64,000 bases of DNA, from NCBI GenBank assembly GCA_021208685.1, contig JAJOJJ010000037.1:1-64000 (forward strand), read 5' to 3'. Positions 1 to 7,681 of the stretch are shown piece by piece; the stretch's first letter is position 1; each line of letters starts with the position of its first letter. A program made the position numbers and the translations under genes. Below the pieces are notes generated by a model. That model made no database searches. It was given only the letters and a program-made list of their open reading frames with translations, and was not told the DNA's origin. The stretch comes from Saccharospirillaceae bacterium. GTDB taxonomy: Bacteria > Pseudomonadota > Gammaproteobacteria > Pseudomonadales > Oceanobacteraceae.

Positions 1-155
1 AAAGCGCGAAGCTGGGGTCGGCCCGCCGGCAAGGGGATAAGTTCCCCTGGGAGGCAACAGGCCTTGATGTTAAAAAGTGCTGTTTTTGTCCGCTATGGTG
101 CTGATTAAAAACTGTGGGACAGCAGTGTGCAAAGCAGGTTTTTCAGAAGTATTTA

Positions 156-857
156 TCAGCCTTCACGGCTGATGTATTTATGCCGGTTAACCCGTAATTC
201 CATCAGCCGGAATAAGCCGATTAACACCGCCGACATCACCAGATACATCATGCCGGCAGCAAAGAAGATTTCCAGCGGCGTATAAGTACGGGCAATAATA
301 GTACGCGCCATGCCGGTAATATCCAGCAGGGTAATGGTCGAGGCCAGCGCACTGCTTTTCAGCATTAACAGAAATTCGTTGCTGTAAGCCGGCAGAACAA
401 TGCCGAGTGCTCTTGGCAGAATAATGCGGCGGATTTTGGTCAGCCGGTTCATGCCCAGCGCGTCGGCGACTTCAATTTCACCATGGGGAATGGCCTGAAT
501 CGCACCACGGATTAATTCTGCGCTGTAGGCCGAGGTATTCATGGTGAAAGCAATAATGGCGCACCAGTATGGCTCTTTCAGAATTGGCCAGAGGAAAGAA
601 TCTTTTACCACATCAAACTGAGATGCGCCGTAATAAATCAGGAATATCTGCACCAGCAGCGGTGTGCCACGGAAAAAGAAGATATAACTATAGGCCAGAC
701 CTTTCAGAAACGGTTGCGTTGAGGCACGCATCAATGCCAGCGGCACCGCCATCAGGATACCGAAAATACCCGACAATCCCACCAGTTCGAGAGTCAGCCA
801 GGCACCTTCCAGCAGACGCGGGGAATAATCCCAGATTACAGACCAATCCCAGTTCAT
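156..857 (-). CDS. Polar amino-acid ABC transporter permease (ArtM/HisM type)
   Basis: This is one of two inner-membrane permeases of an importer for a basic amino acid (arginine, lysine, ornithine or histidine class). The 233-residue length fits the family. It has about five hydrophobic segments, the RGTPLLVQ stretch near residues 63-70 typical of this family, and an EAA-type loop around residues 128-150 that docks on the ATPase. It overlaps the upstream permease gene by four bases (ATGA), so translation is coupled. It is the last gene of an operon ordered ATPase, binding protein, permease, permease, which is the order of E. coli artPIQM. The exact substrate cannot be read from the sequence. 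Confidence 0.9.
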   Translation of the reverse strand: MNWDWSVIWDYSPRLLEGAWLTLELVGLSGIFGILMAVPLALMRASTQPFLKGLAYSYIFFFRGTPLLVQIFLIYYGASQFDVVKDSFLWPILKEPYWCAIIAFTMNTSAYSAELIRGAIQAIPHGEIEVADALGMNRLTKIRRIILPRALGIVLPAYSNEFLLMLKSSALASTITLLDITGMARTIIARTYTPLEIFFAAGMMYLVMSAVLIGLFRLMELRVNRHKYISREG

Positions 858-1552
858 GCCCGTCGCCCACGCAGTTCAGGTTTACTCAGACGCTCAAGAA
901 TTTCAGTAACCAGCGTCGCCAACAACGTCAGCGCCAGATACAGAACAGCAGCTGCCAGATAAAAATCAAAAGGGTGCTTGGTCGCCGCCGACCCGACACT
1001 GGCCTGGCGCATGATTTCATTCAGTCCGATCACGGATACCAGTGCGGTGTCTTTCAGCAACACCTGAAATAAATTGCCCAGTCCGGGAATGGCCAGACGC
1101 CATACCTGAGGAAAAATAATACGGAAGAAGGTTTGCCCACGACTCATCCCCATCGACTGCGCAGACTCCCATTGTCCTTTAGGGATTTCCAGCAGTGCCA
1201 TGCGGAAGACTTCTGTCGCGTAAGCACCGAACGCAATGGCCAGTGCCGCCACCCCCGCCGCAAATGCGCCCACTTCAATATATTCGTCATAGCCAAAAAA
1301 GCTGGCGCCCCACATCAGCAGCTGAGCGCCGCCGTAATAGAGGGTTAATACCAGCAGTAATTCCGGCACGCCGCGCACCAGAGTGGTGTACAGCGTGGCC
1401 GGAATTCGTAAAAACGGTGAAGGCGACAGTTTGGCTGCCGCCCCCAGCAAACCGATCACCAGTCCGATGGCTAAGCTGGCCAGCGCCAGCTGAATGGTCA
1501 TCAGCGCCCCGCTGAGTAACAGATGGCCGAAGCCCTGCAGATCCATCAGCAT
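854..1552 (-). CDS. Polar amino-acid ABC transporter permease (ArtQ/HisQ type)
   Basis: This is the partner permease of the basic amino-acid importer, 232 residues with about five membrane segments. It carries the RGVPELLLVL stretch near residues 60-69 and an EAA-type loop near residues 122-149. Two ATGs, at 1552 and 1546, could start it; both give a normal family N-terminus. The best Shine-Dalgarno (GAGGT at 1591-1595 on the minus strand) serves a 12-codon reading frame that stops exactly on these ATGs, so the permease may be translated by re-initiation. Confidence 0.9.
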   Translation of the reverse strand: MLMDLQGFGHLLLSGALMTIQLALASLAIGLVIGLLGAAAKLSPSPFLRIPATLYTTLVRGVPELLLVLTLYYGGAQLLMWGASFFGYDEYIEVGAFAAGVAALAIAFGAYATEVFRMALLEIPKGQWESAQSMGMSRGQTFFRIIFPQVWRLAIPGLGNLFQVLLKDTALVSVIGLNEIMRQASVGSAATKHPFDFYLAAAVLYLALTLLATLVTEILERLSKPELRGRRA

Positions 1553-1609
1553 GCAGCGTCGTCCTGGTGTGTCATAGAATTCATCGGCTTACCTCTGAGC
1601 AGCCATCGC

Positions 1610-2356
1610 TCAGTAAATATCAAACGGGAAATATTTAGCGTTAATTTCTTGATAGGTGCCGTTGGCCACAATCGCTTCCAGTGCTTTATTCAGACGCTCC
1701 TGCAGCTTGTCGCCTTTGCGCACCGCAATCCCGATTTTATCGTCGATATCCAGATCCGCGCCTTTGAATTCAAAGTTTGCGCCATCCTTGCTTTGCAGCC
1801 AGTCATAAGCCGGGAATTTATCCGACAGAATGGCGTCGATGCGGCCAGCGGCCAGATCGAGATAAGCGTTATCCTGAGTGTCGTACAGTTTTACATTCAC
1901 CACATCGCTGTATTGATCTTCCAGTGTCTGACCGGAAATCGTGGCGCGCTGAGCACCAATTGTCAGACCTTTAAGACCGTCCTTGCTGGTATCCAGTGTT
2001 TTACCTTTGGCAGCCACAAACGCCAGACTGTTGGTGTAGTATTTATTGGTAAAATTCACCACCCGCAGACGCTCTTTGGTAATCGACATGGAGGCAATAA
2101 TCGCGTCGTATTTACGCGCCATCAGCCCCGGAATAATACCGTCCCAGTCCTGCGCCACGATTTCACACTCGGCCTTCATTTCTGCACACAAAGCCCTGGC
2201 GATATCAATATCAAAACCGACCAGATTACCCTTGGCATCAATCATATTGAATGGTGCGTAAGCGCCTTCTGACGCAATACGGATTTTCTCAGCAGATGCG
2301 AACGGTGACAGCAACATGCTGGCAGCCAGACACAAGGTGGCAACGATTTTTTGCAT
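1610..2356 (-). CDS. Periplasmic basic amino-acid binding protein
   Basis: This is the substrate-binding protein of the importer, 248 residues (SBP_bac_3 fold). A signal peptide of about 22 residues ends in ASA before EKIRIA. The stretches APFNMIDAKG and GFDIDIARALC, followed by QDWDGIIPGL and ASMSITKER, match the HisJ/ArgT/AotJ subgroup that binds arginine, ornithine, lysine or histidine. I start it at the ATG at 2356 because the frame upstream reads through an unrelated leader while this Met begins a standard signal peptide. It lies between the ATPase and the permeases in one operon. Confidence 0.92.
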   Translation of the reverse strand: MQKIVATLCLAASMLLSPFASAEKIRIASEGAYAPFNMIDAKGNLVGFDIDIARALCAEMKAECEIVAQDWDGIIPGLMARKYDAIIASMSITKERLRVVNFTNKYYTNSLAFVAAKGKTLDTSKDGLKGLTIGAQRATISGQTLEDQYSDVVNVKLYDTQDNAYLDLAAGRIDAILSDKFPAYDWLQSKDGANFEFKGADLDIDDKIGIAVRKGDKLQERLNKALEAIVANGTYQEINAKYFPFDIY

Positions 2357-2396
2357 GGTTTTTATCCTCAGCAATAGATAATAAAGCAGACCGGAA

Positions 2397-3173
2397 TCAG
2401 GCCTGATGGCTCGCCATAAAATCGCGTACGCGTTGGGATTCGGGGTTATCGAATACCTTCTCCGGCGAGCCTGTTTCTTCAATCTGTCCCTGATGCAGGA
2501 AAACAACGGTACTGGAAACTTCACGCGCAAAGCGCATTTCGTGGGTTACGATCAGCATGGTCCGGCCTTCTTCCGCCAGTTCGCGCATCACTGCCAGTAC
2601 TTCATTGACCAGTTCAGGGTCCAGGGCAGATGTCGGCTCATCAAACAGCAGTACCTGAGGGTCCATCGCCAGAGTACGGGCGATGGCCACGCGCTGCTGT
2701 TGCCCACCGGACAGGTGTCCCGGGTAAGCGTCCTGTTTGTCAGCCAGACCGACCTTGCGCAGCAATTCCTGTGCCCGCGCCACAGCCACATCACGCGGCA
2801 CTTTCAGAACGTGCACCGGCGCTTCGATCAGATTCTGCAGAATGGTCATGTGTGGCCAGAGATTAAACTGCTGAAACACAAAGCCCAGACGTGAGCGCAG
2901 GCGCTCCAGCTGGCGTTTGTTCTGCGCTTTCAGTTCACCGTTTTTATCCGGTATCAGTGCCAGCTGCTCATTACCGATGATGATCTCGCCCTGATTCGGA
3001 CGTTCCAGCAGATTAATGCAACGCAGCAACGTACTTTTGCCGGAGCCACTGGAGCCGAGAATCGAGATCACGTCACCCTTCTGCGCAGTCAGGCTGACGC
3101 CTTTCAGCACTTCAAGATTACCGTAGCATTTGTGGATATTGATCAGCTCAAGAGCAGCGTTGGAATTCTTCAT
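2397..3173 (-). CDS. Polar amino-acid ABC transporter ATPase
   Basis: This is the cytoplasmic ATPase that energises the basic amino-acid importer, 258 residues from the ATG at 3173. It shows Walker [10 protein letters not shown] (40-48), the Q-loop in FQQF (about 102), signature LSGGQ (154-158), Walker B LLFDEP (about 175-180) followed by the D-loop, and the switch His at 211. A GTG six codons upstream (3191) is a possible alternative start; neither has a strong Shine-Dalgarno. It is the first gene of the four-gene operon. The 277 bases upstream hold its promoter region and a 15-bp palindrome. Confidence 0.92.
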   Translation of the reverse strand: MKNSNAALELINIHKCYGNLEVLKGVSLTAQKGDVISILGSSGSGKSTLLRCINLLERPNQGEIIIGNEQLALIPDKNGELKAQNKRQLERLRSRLGFVFQQFNLWPHMTILQNLIEAPVHVLKVPRDVAVARAQELLRKVGLADKQDAYPGHLSGGQQQRVAIARTLAMDPQVLLFDEPTSALDPELVNEVLAVMRELAEEGRTMLIVTHEMRFAREVSSTVVFLHQGQIEETGSPEKVFDNPESQRVRDFMASHQA

Positions 3174-3191
3174 ATAGAGTTTGGCGCGCAC

Positions 3192-3468
3192 AAACGGACA
3201 AAGGCGCGAACATTACACATTGGCAGGATGAAGACAACCTTCACGCAAGGTTAGCGCCAATTTCTGACCGGAAAGTCCACTTTGGGTCATGATTTGGTGC
3301 AAAAATGAACAATAATGGCCAGCGCTGACGAGGGAGATCATTAACCCGGAAAATCGTCTGACGGTCAGACCATTGCGGCTTGCCTGACGCGGGTTAAGCA
3401 TGACACCAGGAAACGTGAATGCACCAATTCAGAGCAGATTGATTGTCAGCACTGCCTTTAAATAAGGC
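3192..3468. other. Intergenic region upstream of the ABC importer
   Basis: This gap lies between the importer ATPase and the terminator of the esterase gene. I see no credible gene in it: a 62-codon frame on the minus strand lacks a ribosome site and resembles nothing. It should hold the promoter of the importer operon, but I could not pick a convincing -35/-10 pair. The one structured element is the palindrome at 3356-3370. Confidence 0.5.
3356..3370. promoter_or_regulatory. Perfect 15-bp palindrome, possible operator
   Basis: The sequence is GTCTGAC-G-GTCAGAC, two perfect 7-bp arms around one base. It lies about 183 bp upstream of the importer ATPase start, and no gene covers it. This size and symmetry suit a dimeric repressor such as a TetR-type protein. 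I cannot name the regulator. Confidence 0.4.
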
Positions 3469-3501
3469 AAAAAAAAACACCGTCCGCAAAACCGGACGGT
3501 G
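3469..3501 (-). terminator. Rho-independent terminator of the monooxygenase-esterase operon
   Basis: A 9-bp stem, CACCGTCCG (3478-3486) with CGGACGGTG (3493-3501) around a 6-base loop, lies just beyond the esterase stop. On the minus strand it is followed by a long T run (the A run at 3469-3477 on the plus strand), giving a classic terminator. Confidence 0.85.
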
Positions 3502-3524
3502 CTTACAGAGTGCTCTGCCGGAGC

Positions 3525-4481
3525 TTATTCAGCTGCCACCTGAGCCGGAATCTGTTGCAGGAAATGATGGTACAGACCCGCCGCTTCTGCTGCGACTTCC
3601 ACCATCGGCATATGGCCTATGCCTTCAAAAATATGCGTTTTAAGCTGCGGCACTCCGGCTTCCCATACCGGTACTGAACTGACATGCAGTAAACGGTCCT
3701 GGTCTCCCCACCAGAGCATGGCCGGTGCTTTCAGCTCTGCCAGCTTTTCTTCGAGGTAATCGCTGGAGTGAAAATCGGCGAAGATTTTTTCCAGTTCAGC
3801 GCGACGCTCAATGTATTTATCCGACATCGCTTCCAGCACCATGCCCGGCAGGAACGGCGGCTGTGCCATGGTCATGGCATAGAAGCTGTCAAACTCCGCA
3901 CGGTTATGAATCAGGAACGGGTTATCCCCCTGATTCAGCATTCTGACCATATCACTCGGCTCCGGCGACATAACACCGGCCGGATCAACCATGGTGGCCG
4001 ACAGCGTGCGCTCAGGGTAAGCAATGGCGAAGGTGGCGGTTAAAAAGCCCCCCATCGAATTGCCGATAACGTGTGCCTGAGCGATATCCAGTTTATCCAG
4101 CAACGCCGCCAGACGTTTGGCCTGAGCCGGCATGCTGTAATCCCAGCGGGGATCAAAACCGGTATCACCGTGACCGGCCATATCCGGAATAATCACCTGA
4201 TAATCATCGACAAAGTGTTTGGCAAAGCGCGGCCATACGTCTTTATCGGCGCTGTAACCGTGCAGCATAACAATGACGGGCTTACCCGGATTATTGTTGC
4301 GGTACAGCGCGAGTGTCATCTCACCGATATCCACCGCACGTTGCTCAAAACCGTAAGCAGAGGCCTCAAGATCAGTGACGTTTGCATACAACCAGTGACC
4401 GATCCGGCCATAGGCACCGTTAAGCATACCGGCCACCAGGGCCAGCACGAACGGCAGAATAAGCAGACTGATTTTTTTCAT
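3525..4481 (-). CDS. Exported alpha/beta-hydrolase (lipase/esterase)
   Basis: This 318-residue alpha/beta-hydrolase probably cleaves a carboxylic ester. The N-terminus is a hydrophobic signal or anchor (about residues 4-24), so it acts in or beyond the inner membrane. The oxyanion HG lies at 74-75, the nucleophile elbow GNSMG puts Ser at 142, WGDQDRL near 258-264 supplies the acid Asp, and GIGH places the catalytic His at 290. It resembles Moraxella/Psychrobacter-type cold lipases. It sits 70 bp downstream of the monooxygenase gene on the same strand and ends at a strong terminator. Pairing with a Baeyer-Villiger-type enzyme suggests it hydrolyses the ester that enzyme makes; this is inference. 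Confidence 0.85.
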   Translation of the reverse strand: MKKISLLILPFVLALVAGMLNGAYGRIGHWLYANVTDLEASAYGFEQRAVDIGEMTLALYRNNNPGKPVIVMLHGYSADKDVWPRFAKHFVDDYQVIIPDMAGHGDTGFDPRWDYSMPAQAKRLAALLDKLDIAQAHVIGNSMGGFLTATFAIAYPERTLSATMVDPAGVMSPEPSDMVRMLNQGDNPFLIHNRAEFDSFYAMTMAQPPFLPGMVLEAMSDKYIERRAELEKIFADFHSSDYLEEKLAELKAPAMLWWGDQDRLLHVSSVPVWEAGVPQLKTHIFEGIGHMPMVEVAAEAAGLYHHFLQQIPAQVAAE

Positions 4482-4551
4482 AACCTTACCTTGTTCATTT
4501 TATTGTTATTGCGCTTTTATACCTGTACTACCCGGCACGTAACAGGTTCGA

Positions 4552-6009
4552 TCAGGCAAAGTCGTGGTCTTTGACACGGAAGTTTTTAGTCCAGCGGCGG
4601 AAGGTAAAACTGAAGCCCGGAAACATCGCAATCACCTTACCGCTTTTGCTTTTATACCAGCTGTTACAGCCGCCCTGCTGCCAGACCGTTTTGGCCATTT
4701 CGTCATGAATATGACGGGTGTAACGGTCTTCGGCAGCCGCTTTTACTTCGATCAGGTTTTTCTGGCGACGACCAACTTCTTCGATGGCTTTCATGATGTA
4801 ATTCATCTGCGCTTCGATAATAAAAATTGCCGACGTATGGCCAATACCGGTATTCGGCCCGGTAACAATAAACAGATTCGGAAAGCCCGGTGCGGAAGTG
4901 CCGAGATAAGCACGCGGAAAATCTGCCCAGACATCCGCCAGTCTTTGCTGATTGCGGCCAATCACCGGATACGAAATCACACCATCGGTGGCATCGTAAC
5001 CAGTGGAATAAATAATCAGATCCAGATCGACCTGATCACCATGACTGGTTTTAATACCACGTTCATTAATTTCAGCGATGCCATCGGTTTTATCGTGCAG
5101 GGTCACGTTGTCGCGGCAATAAGCCGGGTACAGGGTGTCGGATAAAATCACCCGCTTACAGCCGATGGTAAAATCCGGCGTCACTTTTTGCTGTAAAACC
5201 GGATCTTTAATCTGTTTTTTAATGTGCGCACGGGCTTTTCGGCCGGCCAGCAATTCCAGCATGGTGGATGAATATTTAAAGCCGATCACGCGGCTTTCCA
5301 GCCCCCAGTAAATCGCTTCACGCAGAGCGCGGTAAATACCACGGTTGCGCAGCAGCTTACGCTGCCAGCTTTTGAATACATAATCCGGGCGCGGCAGTAC
5401 CCAGTGCGGTGTGCGCTGGAAAATATGCAGATGACCAACATCCGCTGCAATGGCCGGAATAATCTGTGCAGCGCTGGCACCACTGCCAATAATAGCCACC
5501 CGCTTACCGGTATAATCGTAACCGTGATCCCAGTTATTGGTGTGGAATGCCTTCCCCTTAAAGCTGTCGCGTCCCTTAAATTCAGGAATCACCGGAGTGC
5601 TTAAGGGTCCGGAGGCGTTAATAACAAAGCGGCCTTTGAGTACGCCTTTACCATCGACATGCACATGCCAGCGCTGATCCGCCTCATGCCATTCAATTTT
5701 TTCTACATTACTGTTGGTCAGTGTGTTGTCCCGCAAGCGGTGTTTATCAATCACATGATGTGTGTACTGCTGCAGTTCATTCTGTTCAGCAAACATCTGC
5801 GACCAGTCATAAGGCTCCGATTCAATGGAATACAGTGGTGATTGCACATCCACCGCGGCACCGGGATAGGTATTCTGTGCCCAGGTACCGCCCATAAATT
5901 CACGCCGTTCGAGAATAATAAAATCATCGATGCCGCGTTTTTTTAAGTTGATTGCTGCGCACTGACCACCAAAGCCACTGCCAATAATGATCACACTGTG
6001 ACTGGACAT
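4552..6009 (-). CDS. Baeyer-Villiger-type flavin monooxygenase
   Basis: This is a 485-residue FAD- and NADPH-dependent monooxygenase. It has the FAD site GSGFGG (10-15), GGTW (40-43) with the following YPG, and the type I Baeyer-Villiger fingerprint FxGxxxHxxxW-D at 150-161. The NADP site GSGASA is at 175-180. Such enzymes insert oxygen next to a ketone to give an ester or lactone; some relatives act on long-chain alkanes or other soft nucleophiles, so the substrate is open. The start at 6009 is supported by GAGAGG upstream. The gene is divergent from a TetR regulator, as in mycobacterial ethA/ethR, and is followed by an esterase. Confidence 0.88.
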   Translation of the reverse strand: MSSHSVIIIGSGFGGQCAAINLKKRGIDDFIILERREFMGGTWAQNTYPGAAVDVQSPLYSIESEPYDWSQMFAEQNELQQYTHHVIDKHRLRDNTLTNSNVEKIEWHEADQRWHVHVDGKGVLKGRFVINASGPLSTPVIPEFKGRDSFKGKAFHTNNWDHGYDYTGKRVAIIGSGASAAQIIPAIAADVGHLHIFQRTPHWVLPRPDYVFKSWQRKLLRNRGIYRALREAIYWGLESRVIGFKYSSTMLELLAGRKARAHIKKQIKDPVLQQKVTPDFTIGCKRVILSDTLYPAYCRDNVTLHDKTDGIAEINERGIKTSHGDQVDLDLIIYSTGYDATDGVISYPVIGRNQQRLADVWADFPRAYLGTSAPGFPNLFIVTGPNTGIGHTSAIFIIEAQMNYIMKAIEEVGRRQKNLIEVKAAAEDRYTRHIHDEMAKTVWQQGGCNSWYKSKSGKVIAMFPGFSFTFRRWTKNFRVKDHDFA

Positions 6010-6072
6010 ACAGAACCTCTCGCACGGACTGCGCCGGCAGTTTTATTGTTATAGGAAGATCGCCCGGCCATC

Positions 6073-6117
6073 TGACGACATTTGTCATCACTTTACTTCT
6101 GAGGACGCATGTCGTCA
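6073..6117. promoter_or_regulatory. Operator-like inverted repeat between monooxygenase and tetR genes
   Basis: TGACGACA-TT-TGTCATCA (6073-6090) is an 18-bp inverted repeat with 7 of 8 arm positions matching. A further exact copy of the half-site in inverted form, TGTCGTCA, lies at 6110-6117 over the tetR start codon. The whole gap between the divergent genes is 99 bp, so a repressor bound here would cover both promoters. It is the likely site of the adjacent TetR protein. Confidence 0.6.
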
Positions 6118-6831
6118 AATATCGAAACCCGTTATTTCCGGACAATTTTTCCGATGGGAAACGCCACACGCGCCACCACCCCAAAAACAGTGACAGCACC
6201 AGGCCGGGTGTATGCTGGCCAGAGCCAGCAGCAGCGCAAACAGCAGCGGCGTCAGCAATTTCTGCAAGCCGGACTGGAGGTATTTGGCACCGAAGGCTTC
6301 CGCAATGCCACCGTACGCGGCCTGTGCCGACAGGCGCAGCTGACTGACCGCTACTTTTACAGTGAGTTCGGTAATCTTGAAGGGCTGCTGCAGGCGGTCT
6401 ACGGCCAGTGCATGGATGACATCAAACAGCAGCTGTTTAATGCCTTTTCTCAGGCACAGCCCGGCGGGCAGATTGAAACACTGGCGCAACAGGGACTGGC
6501 CGCGTTTTTTGCGGCGATGCAGGATGCCCGCGTGGCACGGGTCTGTATGCTGGAGCTGGAAGGTGTCAGTACGGCGACCGACCGCTTTTATCACGGTTAT
6601 ATGCAGGACTTTGCCAACATGGTGATGACACTGGCGCGTACCGTTCACCCCCACTGGCAGCTCAGCGATGAGGAATCCGCCCTGCTGGGAACAGGTTTCA
6701 TCGGTGCGATGCGCCAGGTGACAACCTACTGGCTGCAGAGCGGTTGCCGCGCTTCGCAGCAAACACTGGTCAGCACCGGCATGCGGATGATTATGGGGCT
6801 GGTGCGGCAGCTGGAAGCAGAGCAGAAATAA
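6109..6831 (+). CDS. TetR/AcrR-family transcriptional regulator
   Basis: This is a 240-residue one-component regulator. After a loose 40-residue N-terminal extension comes the TetR DNA-binding domain: helix around 47-60, then the helix-turn-helix with ATVRGLCRQAQLTDRYFY near 67-84. The remaining 150 residues form the helical ligand-binding and dimer domain. GAGG precedes the ATG at 6109; an ATG at 6154 would remove 15 residues of the extension. Divergent placement from the monooxygenase-esterase operon, with an inverted repeat in the gap, suggests it represses that operon and itself and responds to the pathway substrate. Confidence 0.9.
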   Translation: MSSNIETRYFRTIFPMGNATRATTPKTVTAPGRVYAGQSQQQRKQQRRQQFLQAGLEVFGTEGFRNATVRGLCRQAQLTDRYFYSEFGNLEGLLQAVYGQCMDDIKQQLFNAFSQAQPGGQIETLAQQGLAAFFAAMQDARVARVCMLELEGVSTATDRFYHGYMQDFANMVMTLARTVHPHWQLSDEESALLGTGFIGAMRQVTTYWLQSGCRASQQTLVSTGMRMIMGLVRQLEAEQK

Positions 6832-6836
6832 CCGGC

Positions 6837-7595
6837 TTACACCGGATTATCTATATCCACAAACTCCACCGTCAGGCCAAACTCGTCGGCCAGATATTCC
6901 CCCAGCGCTTTTGCTCCGTAGCGCTCCGTTGCGTGATGTCCGGCACTGAAAAAATGGGTGCCGGTTTCACGTGCCAGATGCACCGCCGGTTCATTGATTT
7001 CGCCGGTTAAATAGGCATCCACTCCGGCATTCACCGCTACCTGAAGATAGCCCTGCGCCCCACCGGTGCACCATCCTATGGTTTCAATGGTGTCGGTTTC
7101 TTCACCGATATGCAGTGGTTCGCGCTGCAGACACTCGCCTAACCAGGCACAGAATTCCTTGCCACTCATCGGTCGTGGCAAACGGCCGATATGGCCGGGA
7201 ATGGATGGATCATCATCACTCAGGGGGCCATCAATCTGCAGGCCCAGAACATCAGCCAGCTGTACGTTATTGCCATACACCGGATGACTGTCGAGGGGGA
7301 GATGATAGGCAATCAGATTAATATCATTAACCAGCAGCGCTTTAAGCCGCTCACGCTTAATACCGGTAATACGCTCGTCTTCCCCTTTCCAGAAATAACC
7401 ATGGTGTACCAGAATCGTATCGGCCCCCCGTTCAATCGCGACGTCGATTAACGCCTGACTGGCGGTGACACCGGTCACGATATGACTGATATGTTCACGC
7501 CCTGCCACCTGCAGACCATTAGGGCAATAATCGCGGAAGCGCTCCGTGTGTAAGAGTGAGTCAAGGTGCTTCAGTAACTGACGACGCTCAACCAT
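6837..7595 (-). CDS. Nif3-like dinuclear metal-centre protein (YbgI family)
   Basis: This is a 252-residue member of the Nif3/YbgI family, often annotated as GTP cyclohydrolase I type 2. The expected metal ligands are present: His64-His65 in LVHHG, Asp102 in HLPLDSH, and His220 with Glu224 in AGHHATE, matching the spacing of the E. coli protein. The cellular role of the family is unsettled. It is convergent with the tetR gene (5 bp between stops) and divergent from the DegS-like protease gene, so it is probably a single-gene unit. Confidence 0.9.
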   Translation of the reverse strand: MVERRQLLKHLDSLLHTERFRDYCPNGLQVAGREHISHIVTGVTASQALIDVAIERGADTILVHHGYFWKGEDERITGIKRERLKALLVNDINLIAYHLPLDSHPVYGNNVQLADVLGLQIDGPLSDDDPSIPGHIGRLPRPMSGKEFCAWLGECLQREPLHIGEETDTIETIGWCTGGAQGYLQVAVNAGVDAYLTGEINEPAVHLARETGTHFFSAGHHATERYGAKALGEYLADEFGLTVEFVDIDNPV

Positions 7596-7681
7596 GATAG
7601 GGGCCTCATTTATATTCTGATAAAATGCCGGTTTATATTTTCGGATGACCCAGTTTATGGGTTACGGGGGATTCACAGCAA

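Noticed and set aside
1-108. Frame open from the window edge to a stop at 106-108 on the plus strand
   Set aside because: More than one plus frame is open here and none reads like a known protein end. I cannot support a partial gene in the first 155 bases.
155-173. Stem-loop ATCAGCC/GGCTGAT over the stop of the last permease gene
   Set aside because: It has a 7-bp stem but no T run on the minus strand, so it is not a convincing terminator.
1523-2272. 249-codon frame antisense to the amino-acid binding protein
   Set aside because: The binding protein and permease genes explain the region; the antisense product is low-quality and His/Gln-rich as typical for shadows.
3213-3401. 62-codon minus-strand frame upstream of the importer ATPase
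   Set aside because: No ribosome site, no recognisable features, and it covers the likely promoter and palindrome.
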